This document shows positions 1 through 11,638 of a stretch of 64,000 nucleotides of DNA, piece by piece. This DNA is from Centrapalus pauciflorus (lineage: Eukaryota; Streptophyta; Magnoliopsida; Asterales; Asteraceae): positions 1,308,706 to 1,372,705 of the forward strand of contig JAANYP010000257.1 of NCBI GenBank assembly GCA_020465985.1, read 5' to 3'. A model generated the notes under the pieces. That model did no database searches. It saw nothing but the letters and a program-made list of their open reading frames with translations, and had not been told where the DNA came from. Numbering within the stretch: position 1 is the first letter of the stretch; every line of letters begins with the position of its first letter. The translations under genes were made by a program, and so were the position numbers.

Positions 1-244
1 TATTAAATTATAGTTAAACTATAATTGAAAAGGTATAGTAAAAATTAATGAAAGGAGGGGCCGGAGTATGATGTGTAGCACGCCCCTGTATGTATGTGTG
101 TTTTGGCATAGTATTTACATGACTATATAACTGGTTATTTTTTAAATTATTATATTTACATGTCACATATACTAATATATTCTTTTAATAATTTTTAAAT
201 ATCTAAAAAATTAACCAATCAAGTTATGTTTTTACCTTATTTGT

Positions 245-360
245 AGGGATATAAATGAGTCATACTACTCGTGAGATATTCGATTTGACTCGTAAAAAGC
301 TCAAACTAAATGAGTCTGAATAGGCTCAAACCTAGATTCAAGCTCAAGCCCGAGCTTTTC
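245..360 (+). mobile_element. Truncated hAT-like end (TAGGGAT terminus)
   Basis: The stretch opens with TAGGGATATAAATGAGTC and is followed by repeated short GAGTC/CTCAAGC-type words, the style of plant hAT elements that end in TAGGG(A/G)TG. No matching right end or target duplication was found, so this is at most a truncated relic. It is listed because better-preserved elements with the same terminus occur at 31,945 and 52,109. Confidence 0.3.
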
Positions 361-806
361 ATATTAAGGCTAATTATTTTTCTTATGATACATTCTAAAT
401 GTTTTGTAGTCAATATGCATAAATGAAATCAAAATATATTAACGTAATAAAATAAATAAATGAAAACATATAATACAAAAAAACATATAAATTAATTAAA
501 TTGATAAATAATGAATTAATGATAACTTTAATAAATAAACGATAAATATATCTTGAATAATGATGGTAATAATTAATTAATTAATTAAATCATCATTTAT
601 TAAATTAATATTTAAAAAAAAATTATGAAAAGAAAGGGACCAAAAATATCATTGAAGATAATGATATAATTGTCATTTAGATTAATGAGATGGAGAGACC
701 ATTTCTGAAACTAAACTATGCAAATAATGATCGTTTATGCAAAATTAAAACAACATGAACCAAATCTAAAATTTTATGCAAATCAGTACCATTTTTGAAA
801 TACTCT

Positions 807-1265
807 CACTACAAGAAAAGCGTCATATAGTGACACGTGCTTTTAGTGACACAAAAAAGTGTCACTATATCTTACTTTTAGTGACACTTATGAAAAAGAG
901 TAGGTATAGAGCAATCTTTTACTCATATTTTTTTTTAAATTAGTGACACAAACACATACATTATTAGTCACTATATATCTATACGCACTCTACTTTTACC
1001 CACTCTTTTTGTTGTGTAGGTAAATGATTTTGATACCTATAGTGACACTTTTTTTACAACAAAAAGTGTGGGTAAAAGTGGAGTGAGTATAGATATATAG
1101 TGACTAATAATGTATGTGTTTGTGTCACTAATTTAGCAAAAGTGTGGGTAAAAGATTGCTCTATCCCTACTCTTTTTCATAATTGTCACTAAAAGTAAGA
1201 TATAATGACATTTTTTTTTGTGTCACTAAAAGTATGTGTCACTAAATGACACTTTTCTTGTAGTG
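807..1265. mobile_element. CACTA-type hairpin MITE with 3-bp TSD
   Basis: The element starts CACTACAAGAAAAG and ends with the inverted counterpart CTTTTCTTGTAGTG. The flanks carry the 3-bp duplication TCT (804-806 and 1266-1268), as expected for CACTA (CMC/EnSpm) transposition. The two halves are inverted copies over almost the full 459 bp, with the words TAGTGACAC and TAGTCACTATATATC repeated in both arms. It has no coding capacity, so it would depend on an autonomous relative. A transcript would fold into one long hairpin. Confidence 0.85.
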
Positions 1266-1483
1266 TCTTATATTTTACAATATAACAATGTGAAAAATTT
1301 ATGTTATTATGATAGTAGTTTTTCCCATTCCAATGGAGAGTCACATCTTGGATCCCATGCCAACTTACCTACAGAAAAACTTGTTTTTATAGAGAATTGA
1401 TAACGATTGTATTATTGAAATACTGTTTATTATTTAAAAGTTTAAATCGACGTGTATATGATAAAAAAATGGTTTATAAGTAA

Positions 1484-1614
1484 CTAGTTTTTGAACCTAC
1501 GTATTACGTAAATAACTTTTAATAAATAATTAGTTAGATAAAATGTATGTAAACTTGACCATACATTGTTAATTTTTATACAAAAATAATAGAAAGTTGT
1601 CACATATGTTATTA
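1484..1614 (-). mobile_element. Truncated Helitron 3' end
   Basis: Read on the minus strand this ends in CTAG followed by T, with a small ACGTAATACGT hairpin just inside, the usual Helitron 3' layout. It resembles the 3' end of the Helitron at 16,582. No partner 5' end was found because the next element starts at 1,615. Confidence 0.45.
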
Positions 1615-2583
1615 CTAGTCTAATAACCCATGTATTACATGGATTGATTGAAAAAAAAAAATTTATATAGTAAAATTATATTAAGATATATTTTCAATAG
1701 TTATAATATATGAATTATACAAAAAAAAAAACATGGTAATAGATCATAAATTTAAATATATTTCATTGCGTGCACACATGTTTAATATAGATTTTATAAT
1801 TATATAATATAAGTATAATAGTTTTCCTTAAATTTCTTTTAGATTAAATAGTAAATATTTGATAGTTATAACTTATACAAATAAAAATTATATGAATAAA
1901 AGTATATACTAAAATCTATTTATAAATTATTTTATATCTATTTCAGAATGATATGTTAGTAAATTATAATGATATAAATTTTAGAAATTAAAATTTTGAA
2001 ATTGTTAATATTTTTTTAATCTAGAACAAAATAACAATAACTGAAAAGTAATACTTGAAAAATGGTTACTTATTTATTGGTTACCAAAAATTTATAAGTA
2101 TTAATTACAAATTTTAATTTAATCTATTAAATAAATTTTTGTATTATTTGAATAATAGATGATTTTTACTCTAGGATGATGGAAGAAAAAACAAATGATT
2201 GATGCAGATAATATTATGTCAATGATTATTTTTTGTTATTTTTAGATATATAAATTATAGTAATATTGAAAGTGAATTTATATAGTTTTTAATTCAATAA
2301 TAAAACTTGAACTTTAAAATGCTTCAATTCAAATGAATAAAATCAAAATTTATTGTATGATTTTAATATATTAGTTAAAATGAAAATTCAAAACACTTTT
2401 TCCTTTGAATTAATATTTATTATTATTAATTAATGCTTTAAGAAGGAAAGTCTTATTTAACATTAATAATTTGCAAAAATGTAAAGATGAGTTATTTTAG
2501 GAAAATTAGGAGGGAAAATGAAAATGAGAATGTATAAGAAATTGACACGTTACAAATTGTTCTCTTTTATTAATAAGTATAGA
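1615..2583 (-). mobile_element. Non-autonomous Helitron
   Basis: On the minus strand it begins A|TCTATACTTATTAATA at 2,583 and ends at 1,615 with a CCATGTAATACATGG hairpin, about ten bases and CTAG|T. The TC start, CTRR end and A-T insertion site all fit Helitrons. The 969-bp body is AT-rich with no recognisable Rep/helicase coding, so it is non-autonomous. Confidence 0.65.
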
Positions 2584-2624
2584 TCTTTTTTTTAAATATT
2601 CATGAACAGTAGGATACTTTTAAT

Positions 2625-3235
2625 ATTGAAGGTACATGCAGTGTTGAATGTGTGATATAAACCGTAATTCGACACTGAATGATCTCTATAAAATATATTG
2701 AATGGAGGTCTAGGTAAAAAAAAATTTTACGAAAAAATAAACACGTAAAACTTTTTCGAAAAAAATATATCATTACTATTCTAATTAAATCAACCAACTT
2801 TTGACTACTAATTTTGACCATTATTTTGGTTCTGTTAATTTTGAATGTACATGCAGTGTTGCATCGACGTTGGATATACAACATCAAGTGTTCATTCGAC
2901 ATTGAATTATATCGGTCATGCTACATTGCATGGTGGTCTGGTAATTTTTTTTTACGAAAAATAAAAAAGTAAAATTATTTTGAAAAAAATATGTCATTAC
3001 TGTTCTCATTAAATCAACCAACTTTTGACTACTAATTTTTACCATTTTTTTGGTTCTGTTAATTTCGAATTTACATGCAGTGTTGCATCGACGTTGAATA
3101 TACGATATCAAGTGGTCCTTCGACATTGAATGATATCGGCCATGCTACATTGCATGATGGTCTGGGTAATTTTTTTTTACGAAAAATAAACACGTAAACT
3201 TTTTTCGAGAAAAATATATCATGACCGGTCTCGTT
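2625..3235. repeat. Tandem repeat, about 2.8 copies of a 215-224 bp unit
   Basis: The landmark TACATGCAGTGTTG recurs at about 2,633, 2,848 and 3,072 (spacing 215 and 224). Each unit also carries CATTGAATGATATC-like, ACGAAAAATAAACACG-like and AAATCAACCAACTTTTG blocks. The minus strand stays open in the same frame in two adjacent units and gives two related peptides of about 100 and 80 residues. These match no family I recognise and are probably by-products of the duplication. Confidence 0.75.
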
Positions 3236-3519
3236 TTAAAGAGTATAAAATTCTCATTTTTATGGTATAATTTTTTTGATTTAACAATCAATCATATTAA
3301 TGTTATTTTAATTTAAAGAAAAAGGATATTTATTTTACTAATGCCAATCTTTTTGTTATTTCCAATCTATTCCTTTTTTTACCCCTGAAAGAATTAAAAA
3401 ATCACAAATGCCAATATTTTTTTTCACTAATTCCAAACTTTATGGTTTTAATCAAAACCATTAGAAATCTATATTGGTTCTACGGTTCTACACTAAATTA
3501 AGGTTCTGCAATGATCTCA

Positions 3520-3521
<2 letters not shown>

Positions 3522-3591
<70 letters not shown>
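3522..3591. repeat. (TA)n(TG)n(TATG)n microsatellite
   Basis: About 30 bp of TA run into about 29 bp of TG and then a short TATG tract. It abuts the Helitron-like 5' segment at 3,592-3,804. The same arrangement, Helitron 5' segment next to (TA)n, recurs near 57,120. Confidence 0.9.
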
Positions 3592-3593
<2 letters not shown>

Positions 3594-3804
3594 CGTATAA
3601 TATAATAATTATATAAATAATAAAGGTTGCTTAATTTTAGTTAGTTAGTTATTAAATTAATCCATATTAGCTTACATAGATTTGATTTGTTTTAAAGTTT
3701 AAAAATAAAATCAGTAGATGACGTGACAAAAGTAGAGAGCGACATGTGGCAAATTAAATCAGAGCATGTCATGTGGCATTTAGTTACTCTTTTAATAGTA
3801 TAGA
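3592..3804 (-). mobile_element. Helitron 5' segment
   Basis: On the minus strand this begins TCTATACTATTAAAAGAG and continues through CACATGACATGCTC and a TTTGTCACGTCATC block. It matches the left end of the Helitron at 56,904 over its whole length, in the opposite orientation. No clear CTRR 3' end is visible beyond the microsatellite. Confidence 0.5.
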
Positions 3805-4737
3805 TAGTTATGTAACAATATTTGATTACGATTGAGGATGATAACACCATACAAAGAAGGTATAGAAGTTGTCTCGTTCACAAGTCAATTGTCTAGACTT
3901 TATGCAATTCTTAACAACTAAATCGGCCATTCATTGTTGTTGAATAAAGCACTCATTAAATAATAATTACATAAATTTGAAATTAAAAAAAAAAAAAAAA
4001 AACAAGTGGGGTGATGCTATATACTTTAGGTGTTTATGCTACATGCTTACATGTGAATGACAACGGACAGGTTACATTAGTAATTAATAGTGTTAATGGT
4101 TATTTGTTAATAATTTTTTTAGTTTATAAAGTAACAATATAATTTTAAGAAATTATCATAAAGTATCAACGAACTTTCGTGGCATGTTTTAAGTATTACT
4201 TTTTTGTTGGTGTGTTTTAGGCTTAAAAAATTTCTTGTAATAAACGCATTTGATAATGGTAATCGTGACATGTTTAGCATTTGACATTATGTTATTGACG
4301 TGTTATCATCACATTAGTAAAAAGAGTATACATCATCGACATGTCAACATGTTGAGTGGTTTAGCAAGTAACCAATCATTAAAATTATCAGCTTCGACCG
4401 TCACAAAATTTTAATTACCAAAACTGACAAAAAAGGTTACAATAACTAAATCGGACCGACGCTGAAAGTTTGTTGGTATTCTATGACATTTTCGTTGTTA
4501 TTATTATAATAAAGTTTAAAATAATAAAATAAATTTAAACTTTAGACGTCAAAATATATTCAAATAAATAACCAAATGGCCTTTTAGTGCTGATCCATAA
4601 ATAAATTATCATGTATTATGATAACTATAATGAAGGTTTAATTTAAATCAGTCCAAAAATGTTAACTTGGCTCACCTAATGATAATGAAGTGACCCCTTG
4701 GCCCTTACAAGATAACATATAGATATTTGATATGAAA
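3805..4737. other. Intergenic, AT-rich, no gene seen
   Basis: No open frame with plausible codon structure and no intact element end is visible. A poly(A) run of 18 at about 3,985 could be an old retroposon tail, but nothing upstream identifies one. Confidence 0.5.
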
Positions 4738-5803
4738 CTAGGTATTTTTACACGCGCGTTGCGGCGGGAATAACATCCGATACGATATTTATGAAACAAT
4801 GTAAATTAGAATAATGCGATCATAATAATATATTTAAATTTTAATAAAATATAATATCGCAAAGGTTATCACAGTAAACACAAAAATGTTATATATATAC
4901 ATATATAAAGTAATAAAAAAAGTTAGTCGTTTACCAGCTAGCTTTATTATTCGGGGAACAGTGAAAGAGTACAATCGATCAATCAACTAAATAATAAAAA
5001 TTTTGTCATTTTAAAATAGCTGACACGAAATACAATTTATGTTAAAATGTAGATAAAAGAAAAGCGGTCATGATGATATATTTGAATTTTTATAAAATAT
5101 AATACATCAAACGTTAGAATAGGAAAAAATAACAATTATACATGGTATATAAAATAAAATATTTAACCAGCTGCATGCCTGCCAGCTTAAAAAAAATTGG
5201 TTCCGACGATAATAAATTTTATGTCAGAATGTAGACAAAAATAATGTGATCGTAATGACATATTCAAATTTTAATAAAATACAATATATCAAAAGTTATC
5301 ATAGAAAAACAGAAATGTCATATAATATATATAAAGTAATAAAATTAGTCAGCTGCTTATCTGCCTGCTTCAGCTGCCTGGCAGCTAACTTCACTGTTCA
5401 ATGAACAGTGAAAATAGCTGACACGAAATACAATTTATGTTATATGTAGATAAAAGAAAAGCGGTCATGATGATGTATTTGAATTTTTATAAAATATAAT
5501 ACATCAAACGTTATAATAGGAAAAAATAACAATTATACATGATATATAAAATAAAATATTTAACCAGCTGCATGCCTGCCAGCTTAAAAAAAATTGGTTC
5601 CGACGATAATAAATTTTATGTCAGAATGTAGACAAAAATAATGCGATCGTAATGACATATTCAAATTTTAATAAAATACAATATATCAAAAGTTATCATA
5701 GAAAAATAGAAATGTCATATAATATATATAAAGTAATAAAATAAGTCAGCTACTTACCTGCCTGCTTCAGCTGCCTGGCAGCTAACTTCACTGTTCAATG
5801 AAC
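4738..5803 (-). mobile_element. Helitron 3' end plus tandem-repeat body
   Basis: The left edge, read on the minus strand, ends in GCGCGTGTAAAAATACCTAG|T, preceded by CCCGCCGCAACG, a Helitron-like 3' end. The body holds two copies of a 398-bp unit (5,013-5,410 and 5,411-5,803) that look over 95% alike. Each starts AAAATAGCTGACACG and closes with TTCACTGTTCAATGAAC. A diverged third copy lies at 4,740-5,010. The 5' end was not found, so the right limit is where the repeat stops. Confidence 0.5.
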
Positions 5804-7430
5804 ACGTTTGAAAATAATTATATTGTTAATGTTAATAAAGTCTTCACACAAAGTACTAAAACAACCTTAATGTGGTGCACCACTTCCATAAAAGTCATGT
5901 AGTCAATTTTCAAAAAAAGGTTAATTATGTCAAAAGATAATTTATTGTCATAGTTTTTTTTTAATTTGGGTAACATAATAATAATTTTTTTATTTAAGGT
6001 AACATACTATACAAATCCGGTCAATCTAGGTAACCTTAGCGGATTGAAAGGCAAAAACGACTGACGTGACTGCTTCTTTGTCCGGTCAGTAATTTTGTTA
6101 ATTTCTAATATTGTTTAATTATTTTTAAATTTGCTCAAAATAACAATGTATTTTCAAAAAGTCATTTCTATTTGCACAAATAGCGCACATCAGATAACAA
6201 ATGAACTATCATTTTCGTGAAATAAATGCTGACTAAAAAAAGAAACTGTCACGTCAGTGATTTTTACCTTTCAATTTGATATGCTTAACTTGATTTGGAG
6301 AGTAAGTTACCTTAATAGAAAAAATTAGTATATTATACAAATTGAAAATATCGTGACGGTATGTTACATTTTGATGCAATTAACCCGTTTAAAAAAAAAC
6401 TTGTAAAAAACCGATCTTTACAAAAACCACACACCAATTATGAACGATCATATGAATTTTGTTATAATTACTCCTTTTCGTAATATTATATAGTTGGTTT
6501 TTTTGTACATGGCATTTGTGTACGTACATCCCTTCTTTAATTTGATGAATAGGAAAAAAAGGAAGTTTATAAAAATGCAAATAAATAGTGGTGAAATAAT
6601 AAATGTTTCATTAATATTGGTAGGTGTAGTTGTTACTTGTTATTGATCCATGTGATTATATATTTCAAAAGTACATACCCTACTAAAGATTATTGGGATC
6701 ATTTTCATATATTAGTTTCTTACCAAATCAAGCATTAAATCTATGTCCCATTTATTTAAATCTTGAAGAAATGCATTATAATATTTGTTATGTTTAATTA
6801 TTATAGAAATAAAAATAAAACAACAAAGAAAACTATGCATATATATGAAAAAGTACTTATCATGTTTCCCTTTTTCTCGTTATTCCTCATGATCAATATA
6901 TCTGTATGTATACACAACGCGCAAATGTCGGCTTTCTAGAAGGCTCGTCTAAAACGACTAACTGCAAGTCGTTTTCCAAATGCCGATTACGATTGAAAGT
7001 GGTGCACGTTGTGGTTGTTTCACTACTTCTATATGTCGTGCAGACTCTATTGAGTAATGAATAAATTGCATTTTTTTAAAGCTTAACCCAAATTAAGCAA
7101 AGACATGTTTTAATATTGATTTTGGTATAAGAAATAGGGTTTGTTTAATATAATTTTAAAAATATATATATGTTCCTACTTCAAGACATATATACAACTT
7201 TTATCATAATAAAATTGTAATGTTTTATATTACAGAAAGATTTTAATCCAAGTTTACATATTTGTTTATTAGTTCTTATTGTAACATATCAATGATGATT
7301 CATAATTTTTTTCAATTTTATTATATTGTTAAAATAAGTATTCAATTATTAACCATATTTTCTTTTGGAAACCATAGAAATTTTTACTTGGTACATACAA
7401 ATACAAGTCAAAGGTGATTGGAAAGTAGGG
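5804..7430. other. Intergenic, no gene seen
   Basis: AT-rich DNA without a convincing gene. A short minus-strand frame at 6,389-6,580 has no domain and poor composition, so it is not called. Confidence 0.5.
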
Positions 7431-7650
7431 GTAGCAATATCAGCCTATTCAAGCAAACGAGTCAAACGGGTTGACGACCGAAAGTCATAAATTTTACATA
7501 ATTCTGAAAAAAATTTCAAAAACCAATTCTTTTAATACACTGTTTTATAAATTTTTACAATGGGTCCATTTTTAATAAGTCCTATCTTATATTTTTTTTT
7601 AGAATAAGTCCATTTAACTGTTCGGTCCGTTTGGCCCGTTTGATTAAATT
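7431..7650 (+). mobile_element. Decayed hAT-like element (TAGGGGTAGCAA end)
   Basis: A TAGGGGTAGCAAT start is followed by short GGGTTGAC/CAAACGGG words and, near 7,620, by CGGTCCGTTTGGCCCG. This is the subterminal-repeat style of the TAGGG(A/G)TG hAT group. No right terminus or target duplication was found. Confidence 0.35.
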
Positions 7651-7893
7651 TGCAAAGTAAAGCAAGTAACATAATCTAAGGAACCACATCATATAGTGCA
7701 GAAAAAGATCTGGACATTAACATGAAAGAAGAGTATCACATTATTAAAACTTGTTCTTTCCATGTTTCTCAAAGAAGCCCAAAATCCTTTAGGAAATGGT
7801 TCATAACACATGAATATAAATATGCTGCTTAAACTCTAAAACTAACAAAATCAGAACCCATTGATCGAACACGTTTTTCGTATATGATGTTTG

Positions 7894-8535
7894 CTACTCC
7901 ATCACAACTTTGGCACCAACAGCTTTCATTTTCTCGATTATTTGTTCGCCTTCTTCTTTGGTCACTCCTTTCTTGAACACAACAGGTGCCTTCTCAACTA
8001 AATCCTTTGCTTCCTTAAGTCCGAGATCAGTAAAACTCCTAACTTCTTTAATAATCTTAATCTTTGAAGCTGCTTCAAATGAGTCCAATTTCAGTTCAAA
8101 TACAGATTTTTCAGGCTTTGCCTCTTCCTTTGCTGCAGCTTGCCCTTTTGCTGCCACACCAGCTAACCCAGCGGCTCCAGCTTTCATCACCGCCATGACA
8201 GGCGGCTCCTTCATACCCATCTTTTTCATCATTATTGAAGAGAGTTCTGCGACTTCGACTAGTGTGAGCGATGACATTTCGTCTACAAGCCTCCAAACAC
8301 GGTCTGTTGGAGGGCTACGATGCTCGGTTGGATCAAATGTTGCAGGATCATAATCCGTTGGCAGCCTGCGTTGGTCAATCTCGATTTCTTCCTCTTCTTC
8401 TTCCACCTGTCTCGCAGGTTGACTGAACTTTCTACTTAGGACCGTGGACTTTAGACAGTCGAGTGGAATAACAGGGGAACATATAGATTTTGAATTTGAA
8501 CAGAATCCATGCCTAAGCCTTAAAAACAAACTCAT
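7894..8535 (-). CDS. Ribosomal protein bL12 (L7/L12), organellar, probably mitochondrial
   Basis: A single-exon gene for a 213-residue bL12-family protein, the flexible stalk of the large ribosomal subunit that recruits translation GTPases. The first 40 or so residues are rich in Arg, Ser and Leu and poor in acids, like an organelle import peptide. An acidic run (EEEEEE) follows near 45-50 and then RRLPTDYDP. The N-terminal dimerisation region lies at about 79-107 (LTLVEVAELSSIMMKKMG), an Ala/Gly/Lys hinge at 110-142, and the globular C-terminal domain at 143-213 with IKIIKEVRSFTDLGLKEAK and the ending VGAKVVME. The start was set at 8,535 because it gives a normal leader. The frame stays open to another ATG at 8,607, but that extension is atypical. 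Mitochondrial rather than plastid location is inferred from the acidic linker. A CGCAG site near 8,619 could be the acceptor of a leader intron. Confidence 0.9.
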   Translation of the reverse strand: MSLFLRLRHGFCSNSKSICSPVIPLDCLKSTVLSRKFSQPARQVEEEEEEIEIDQRRLPTDYDPATFDPTEHRSPPTDRVWRLVDEMSSLTLVEVAELSSIMMKKMGMKEPPVMAVMKAGAAGLAGVAAKGQAAAKEEAKPEKSVFELKLDSFEAASKIKIIKEVRSFTDLGLKEAKDLVEKAPVVFKKGVTKEEGEQIIEKMKAVGAKVVME

Positions 8536-8649
8536 TTTCTGCTTTTCTACAAGAAGTGTTTCAGTTTTTAACCAGCCTAGAAATAACCCATGTGCAAGCT
8601 CTTGCAAAGGTAACTTGTCTGCGCAAAAGGTACAAATATGGGTTAAGTA

Positions 8650-9547
8650 ATGTTGTGTTACAGAATGTCAGGACACCAATAGTAGTGCTATTGGACATAT
8701 ATGACTGAAGATGTAAAACGTACGTACTAAGATTTACACATTATTGCAATAAAACAAGTACTGCAGGTATAATTCACGTTGAAACAATATTCATATGAAA
8801 CGAACTAAATTAATATGCTATTCTCAACTTTGTTGTCATTGCCATCACAGAGAAAAGCAATGCATTTTCAGATTACTCCAGACTAGAGGTGGCTTCGATT
8901 GGGCAATGGGTCAAAATGGGTTAGTGTTGAAACAGGCAATATTTTCAAGTATGGGTCAAATATTTCTTATAGCTTGTTCATGGTTAGAGGAGTTTGTAAA
9001 GCAACAGCAGATAAAAATATAAAATGCCCACAAGGCCACAATCAAGGTTCAAAACATTCTTGTGCCATTTACAGATCGACGATAGTTTACAACAGTAGGA
9101 GCTAAATATAGCATAATAGTGAAACAGAACTTTGACGTTTTAAATGGACCAAGATCACAGTAAACCAACTGGCATATGATAGAAAGTTTCATAGTTGGTG
9201 CATTATAAGTGAATTCAATAATGCAGCCTAAAGACATTGACTGACCAAGGTATAAATGTGTTACACCTGTAAAGAAGACTAAAGAAACTCAAATGCAAAT
9301 GAGATTTAAGTAGAAAATAAACTCCCACAAAGTATCCGTATTATAAAGAGATCACACTGACTCTGCTGTTTGCGTTTTACTTTGAAGAGATCCTCATCAG
9401 TTGGTCTCTTCATAGCAAAACCCCTTAACTAGTTGCACAAATCCCAAAACATCTCAACATTGGTTTCATATACAGAAAGGGTAATTGAAACTATAAAATC
9501 CTCTTTCAGGGTCCTGGTAATCGTAACACAACCATAAGTGACTTTAA
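8650..9547. other. Upstream flank of the bL12 gene
   Basis: Contains the probable promoter or leader of the bL12 gene and a TAGAGGTGGC start near 8,885 that may be another hAT relic. No coding exon is recognised. Confidence 0.4.
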
Positions 9548-9831
9548 GGGGGCGCTTGGTACGGTGGAACAGAAAGAAATGGAAATGAAGAAATTTACAT
9601 TATGCTTTTAGCCATGATACACTAACAAAAAAATCATTTCATTCCCCTTCCTAATTAATAGTGTATTCTCAATTCTCTACTAAGATGTGGGGAATCAAGC
9701 AAAGCATACAAATCGAAAGAGGGAAAGGAAATCAATTCTTTGGTAATGTAATATCATTCTCATGACCAGAAAAACACAATACAAACCTCTCCATTTTCTT
9801 TCCTTTCCATTCCATTGTATCAAACGCACCC
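9548..9831. mobile_element. Tourist-like MITE (PIF/Harbinger)
   Basis: Imperfect terminal inverted repeats GGGGGCGCTTGGTAC and, on the other strand at the right end, GGGTGCGTTTGATAC. The flanks show the 3-bp duplication TAA at 9,545-9,547 and 9,832-9,834, as expected for PIF/Harbinger-type MITEs. The 284-bp body is A/G-rich on the left and T/C-rich on the right and has no coding capacity. Confidence 0.75.
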
Positions 9832-10197
9832 TAAGAGTCTGTAGCCAGAAGGAAAAAACTCATGATGACATGTCAGATTTTCCTTATAGAAGATACAGAC
9901 GGATTAGTTACATGAGAGCAGGGCAATTTTGGAGGTTCTTGGGGTGGGGGTTTCAAGACCATAATTGGATAATATTACACATGCAAAACTAAATCAACTA
10001 ACAGGTACATCAAAATTTATTGCAATGCAATACCAAAAGAATCCAGTAATTGAGATTTGAGCACACAGCAGAATGAGCCGGTAATAATGTTATAATGGTG
10101 CCCAGATTCTCTAGATCTTAGTTTCAATCATAAGGAAATATAAATCACGGATAGAAACGATACATATTAAGTTTTCATTTTACCACCCGATACAATG

Positions 10198-10419
10198 GGG
10201 GTGTTTGCCTTGACATTTTGAGAGTGACAATTAGCTTTTTGTGTATTGAAAACGCAGAAAGATTAAAAAAATTGTTTGGCAAGCAAACTCACTTTTTTTG
10301 CTGTAAGTTGTCTTTTTGTGCCCGGAAGGCAATTCTATAAAATATTGAATTTGGAACTTTTCTCTACAGCAGCACTTTTGGAAACACACTTCACCAAAAC
10401 GCATATACAAACACCACAT
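10198..10419. mobile_element. Possible MITE with GGTGTTTG ends
   Basis: GGGGTGTTTGCC near 10,198 is mirrored by CAAACACCAC near 10,419. ATG flanks both sides, but ATG is not the usual TWA target, so the element call is tentative. Confidence 0.35.
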
Positions 10420-10730
10420 GGGAAAAAGAGACCTATGATGGATTCTTAAATGGTAACTGCTGCAACTCCACAAGGCAAGACTATAACATGGATAGTCCTT
10501 TCAAGTTTCATCCCATGAGCAACCAACATCAATACATCAGACTGATATGAGATCCTTTAGTTCCACCCGGAAACATGTATCAAACTAATGGAGATAACTC
10601 ACGTAGCTAAATATCTTTGGTGAAATGCAGTATAATGGATGCACAATGGAATGTTTTAAGTTGATATTCGAGGAATGCATTTTAATTAATAAGAATATTA
10701 TTGTAATTGGGAAACATCGCAAAGAACTAA

Positions 10731-11635
10731 GGTGGCGTTTGGTTTGCGGGATTTCAGAGAAGCTGATGGGATTTTCAAACGAAAATCCTTCTCTTATCAT
10801 GTTTGGCAAAAAAAAAAAGGAGGGATTTCATTTTCCTTTAGCATTCCACGATCCTCTTTTTTAAGATTGTTACATTCTTCCCTACCCCCTATTATTTCAA
10901 AATCTCATATCTTTACATTTCAAATTCCTAACCAAATGACAATATTACCCTTATCCTTAACCTAACCAGTAACCACCACCTACCTATACCTATTGACCCT
11001 ACCTTACCTTACCCTATCCTACCGACCCCATCCCACCCCACGCCCAACGCCACGCCCACCCCACCCCACCCACACCTAACTAAACATCATATCTTACTTT
11101 CGTCCATCCTACCTCACATATATCTACATACACATACCTAACCTACCTCATATTACCCCTTCTCACCCAACCCTACCCACCCACCCTTACCTACCATACA
11201 TACCCAGTTACCCACCTACCTTACCCCCACCCATCCCATCCCACACCAAATACACATCGTATCCTACCCTCATCCATCCTACCTTACCCACATCTATCTA
11301 TACCCACCCATCTCACACTACCCTTTCACATCCCATCCCAGCACACCCAACCTACCCCAGCCACCCTTACCTACCATGCCTACCCCACCCCTACCTATCT
11401 ACACCTTGCCTACCTTTTAACATACTCTACCTTACTTATTCTACACCTACCTGCTATACCCATATCATTTTGACACATTTACAAATTAACAAGATATTAC
11501 AAATAATTAAACTTGAAATCCTGCAAACCAAACACATGACATGATTCGAATCCTGTCACATTTGCATCCTGTCATTTTCAAAATCTGTCATATTTAAATC
11601 CTGGTATATCAAAATCATGTAATCCAAACGCTACC
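10731..11635. mobile_element. Tourist-like element carrying a G-poor filler
   Basis: Terminal repeats GGTGGCGTTTGG and, at the right end on the other strand, GGTAGCGTTTGG are flanked by TAA (10,728-10,730 and 11,636-11,638). The outer 150-200 bp on each side are related inverted arms with AAATCCTG-type words. The middle (about 10,930-11,460) is a C/A/T-only-like tract of irregular CCTACCC/CCACCC words. Total length is 905 bp, with no coding capacity. Confidence 0.75.
10930..11460. repeat. C-rich, G-poor irregular simple-sequence tract
   Basis: About 530 bp built from irregular CCTACC, CCCACC and TTACC words with very few G on the plus strand, so the minus strand is a run of G-clusters. It lies inside the Tourist-like element. 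A second tract of the same composition occurs at 30,915-31,280 and 31,665-31,720. Confidence 0.8.
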
Positions 11636-11638
11636 TAA

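Noticed and set aside
2600..3126. Two minus-strand frames of 80-100 residues as genes
   Set aside because: They come from tandem repeat units and carry no known motif or gene context.
4738..5803. CRISPR-like direct repeats
   Set aside because: The repeat unit is 398 bp with no regular spacers; the genome is a plant nuclear genome.
7910..8353. 147-residue open frame antisense to the bL12 gene
   Set aside because: It overlaps the well-supported bL12 coding sequence and has the composition of an antisense shadow.
8536..8607. Upstream ATG at 8,607 for bL12
   Set aside because: It adds 24 residues with atypical composition; the ATG at 8,535 gives a normal presequence.
10930..11460. Interstitial telomere repeat
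   Set aside because: Words are CCTACC/CCCACC and irregular, not the plant CCCTAAA unit.
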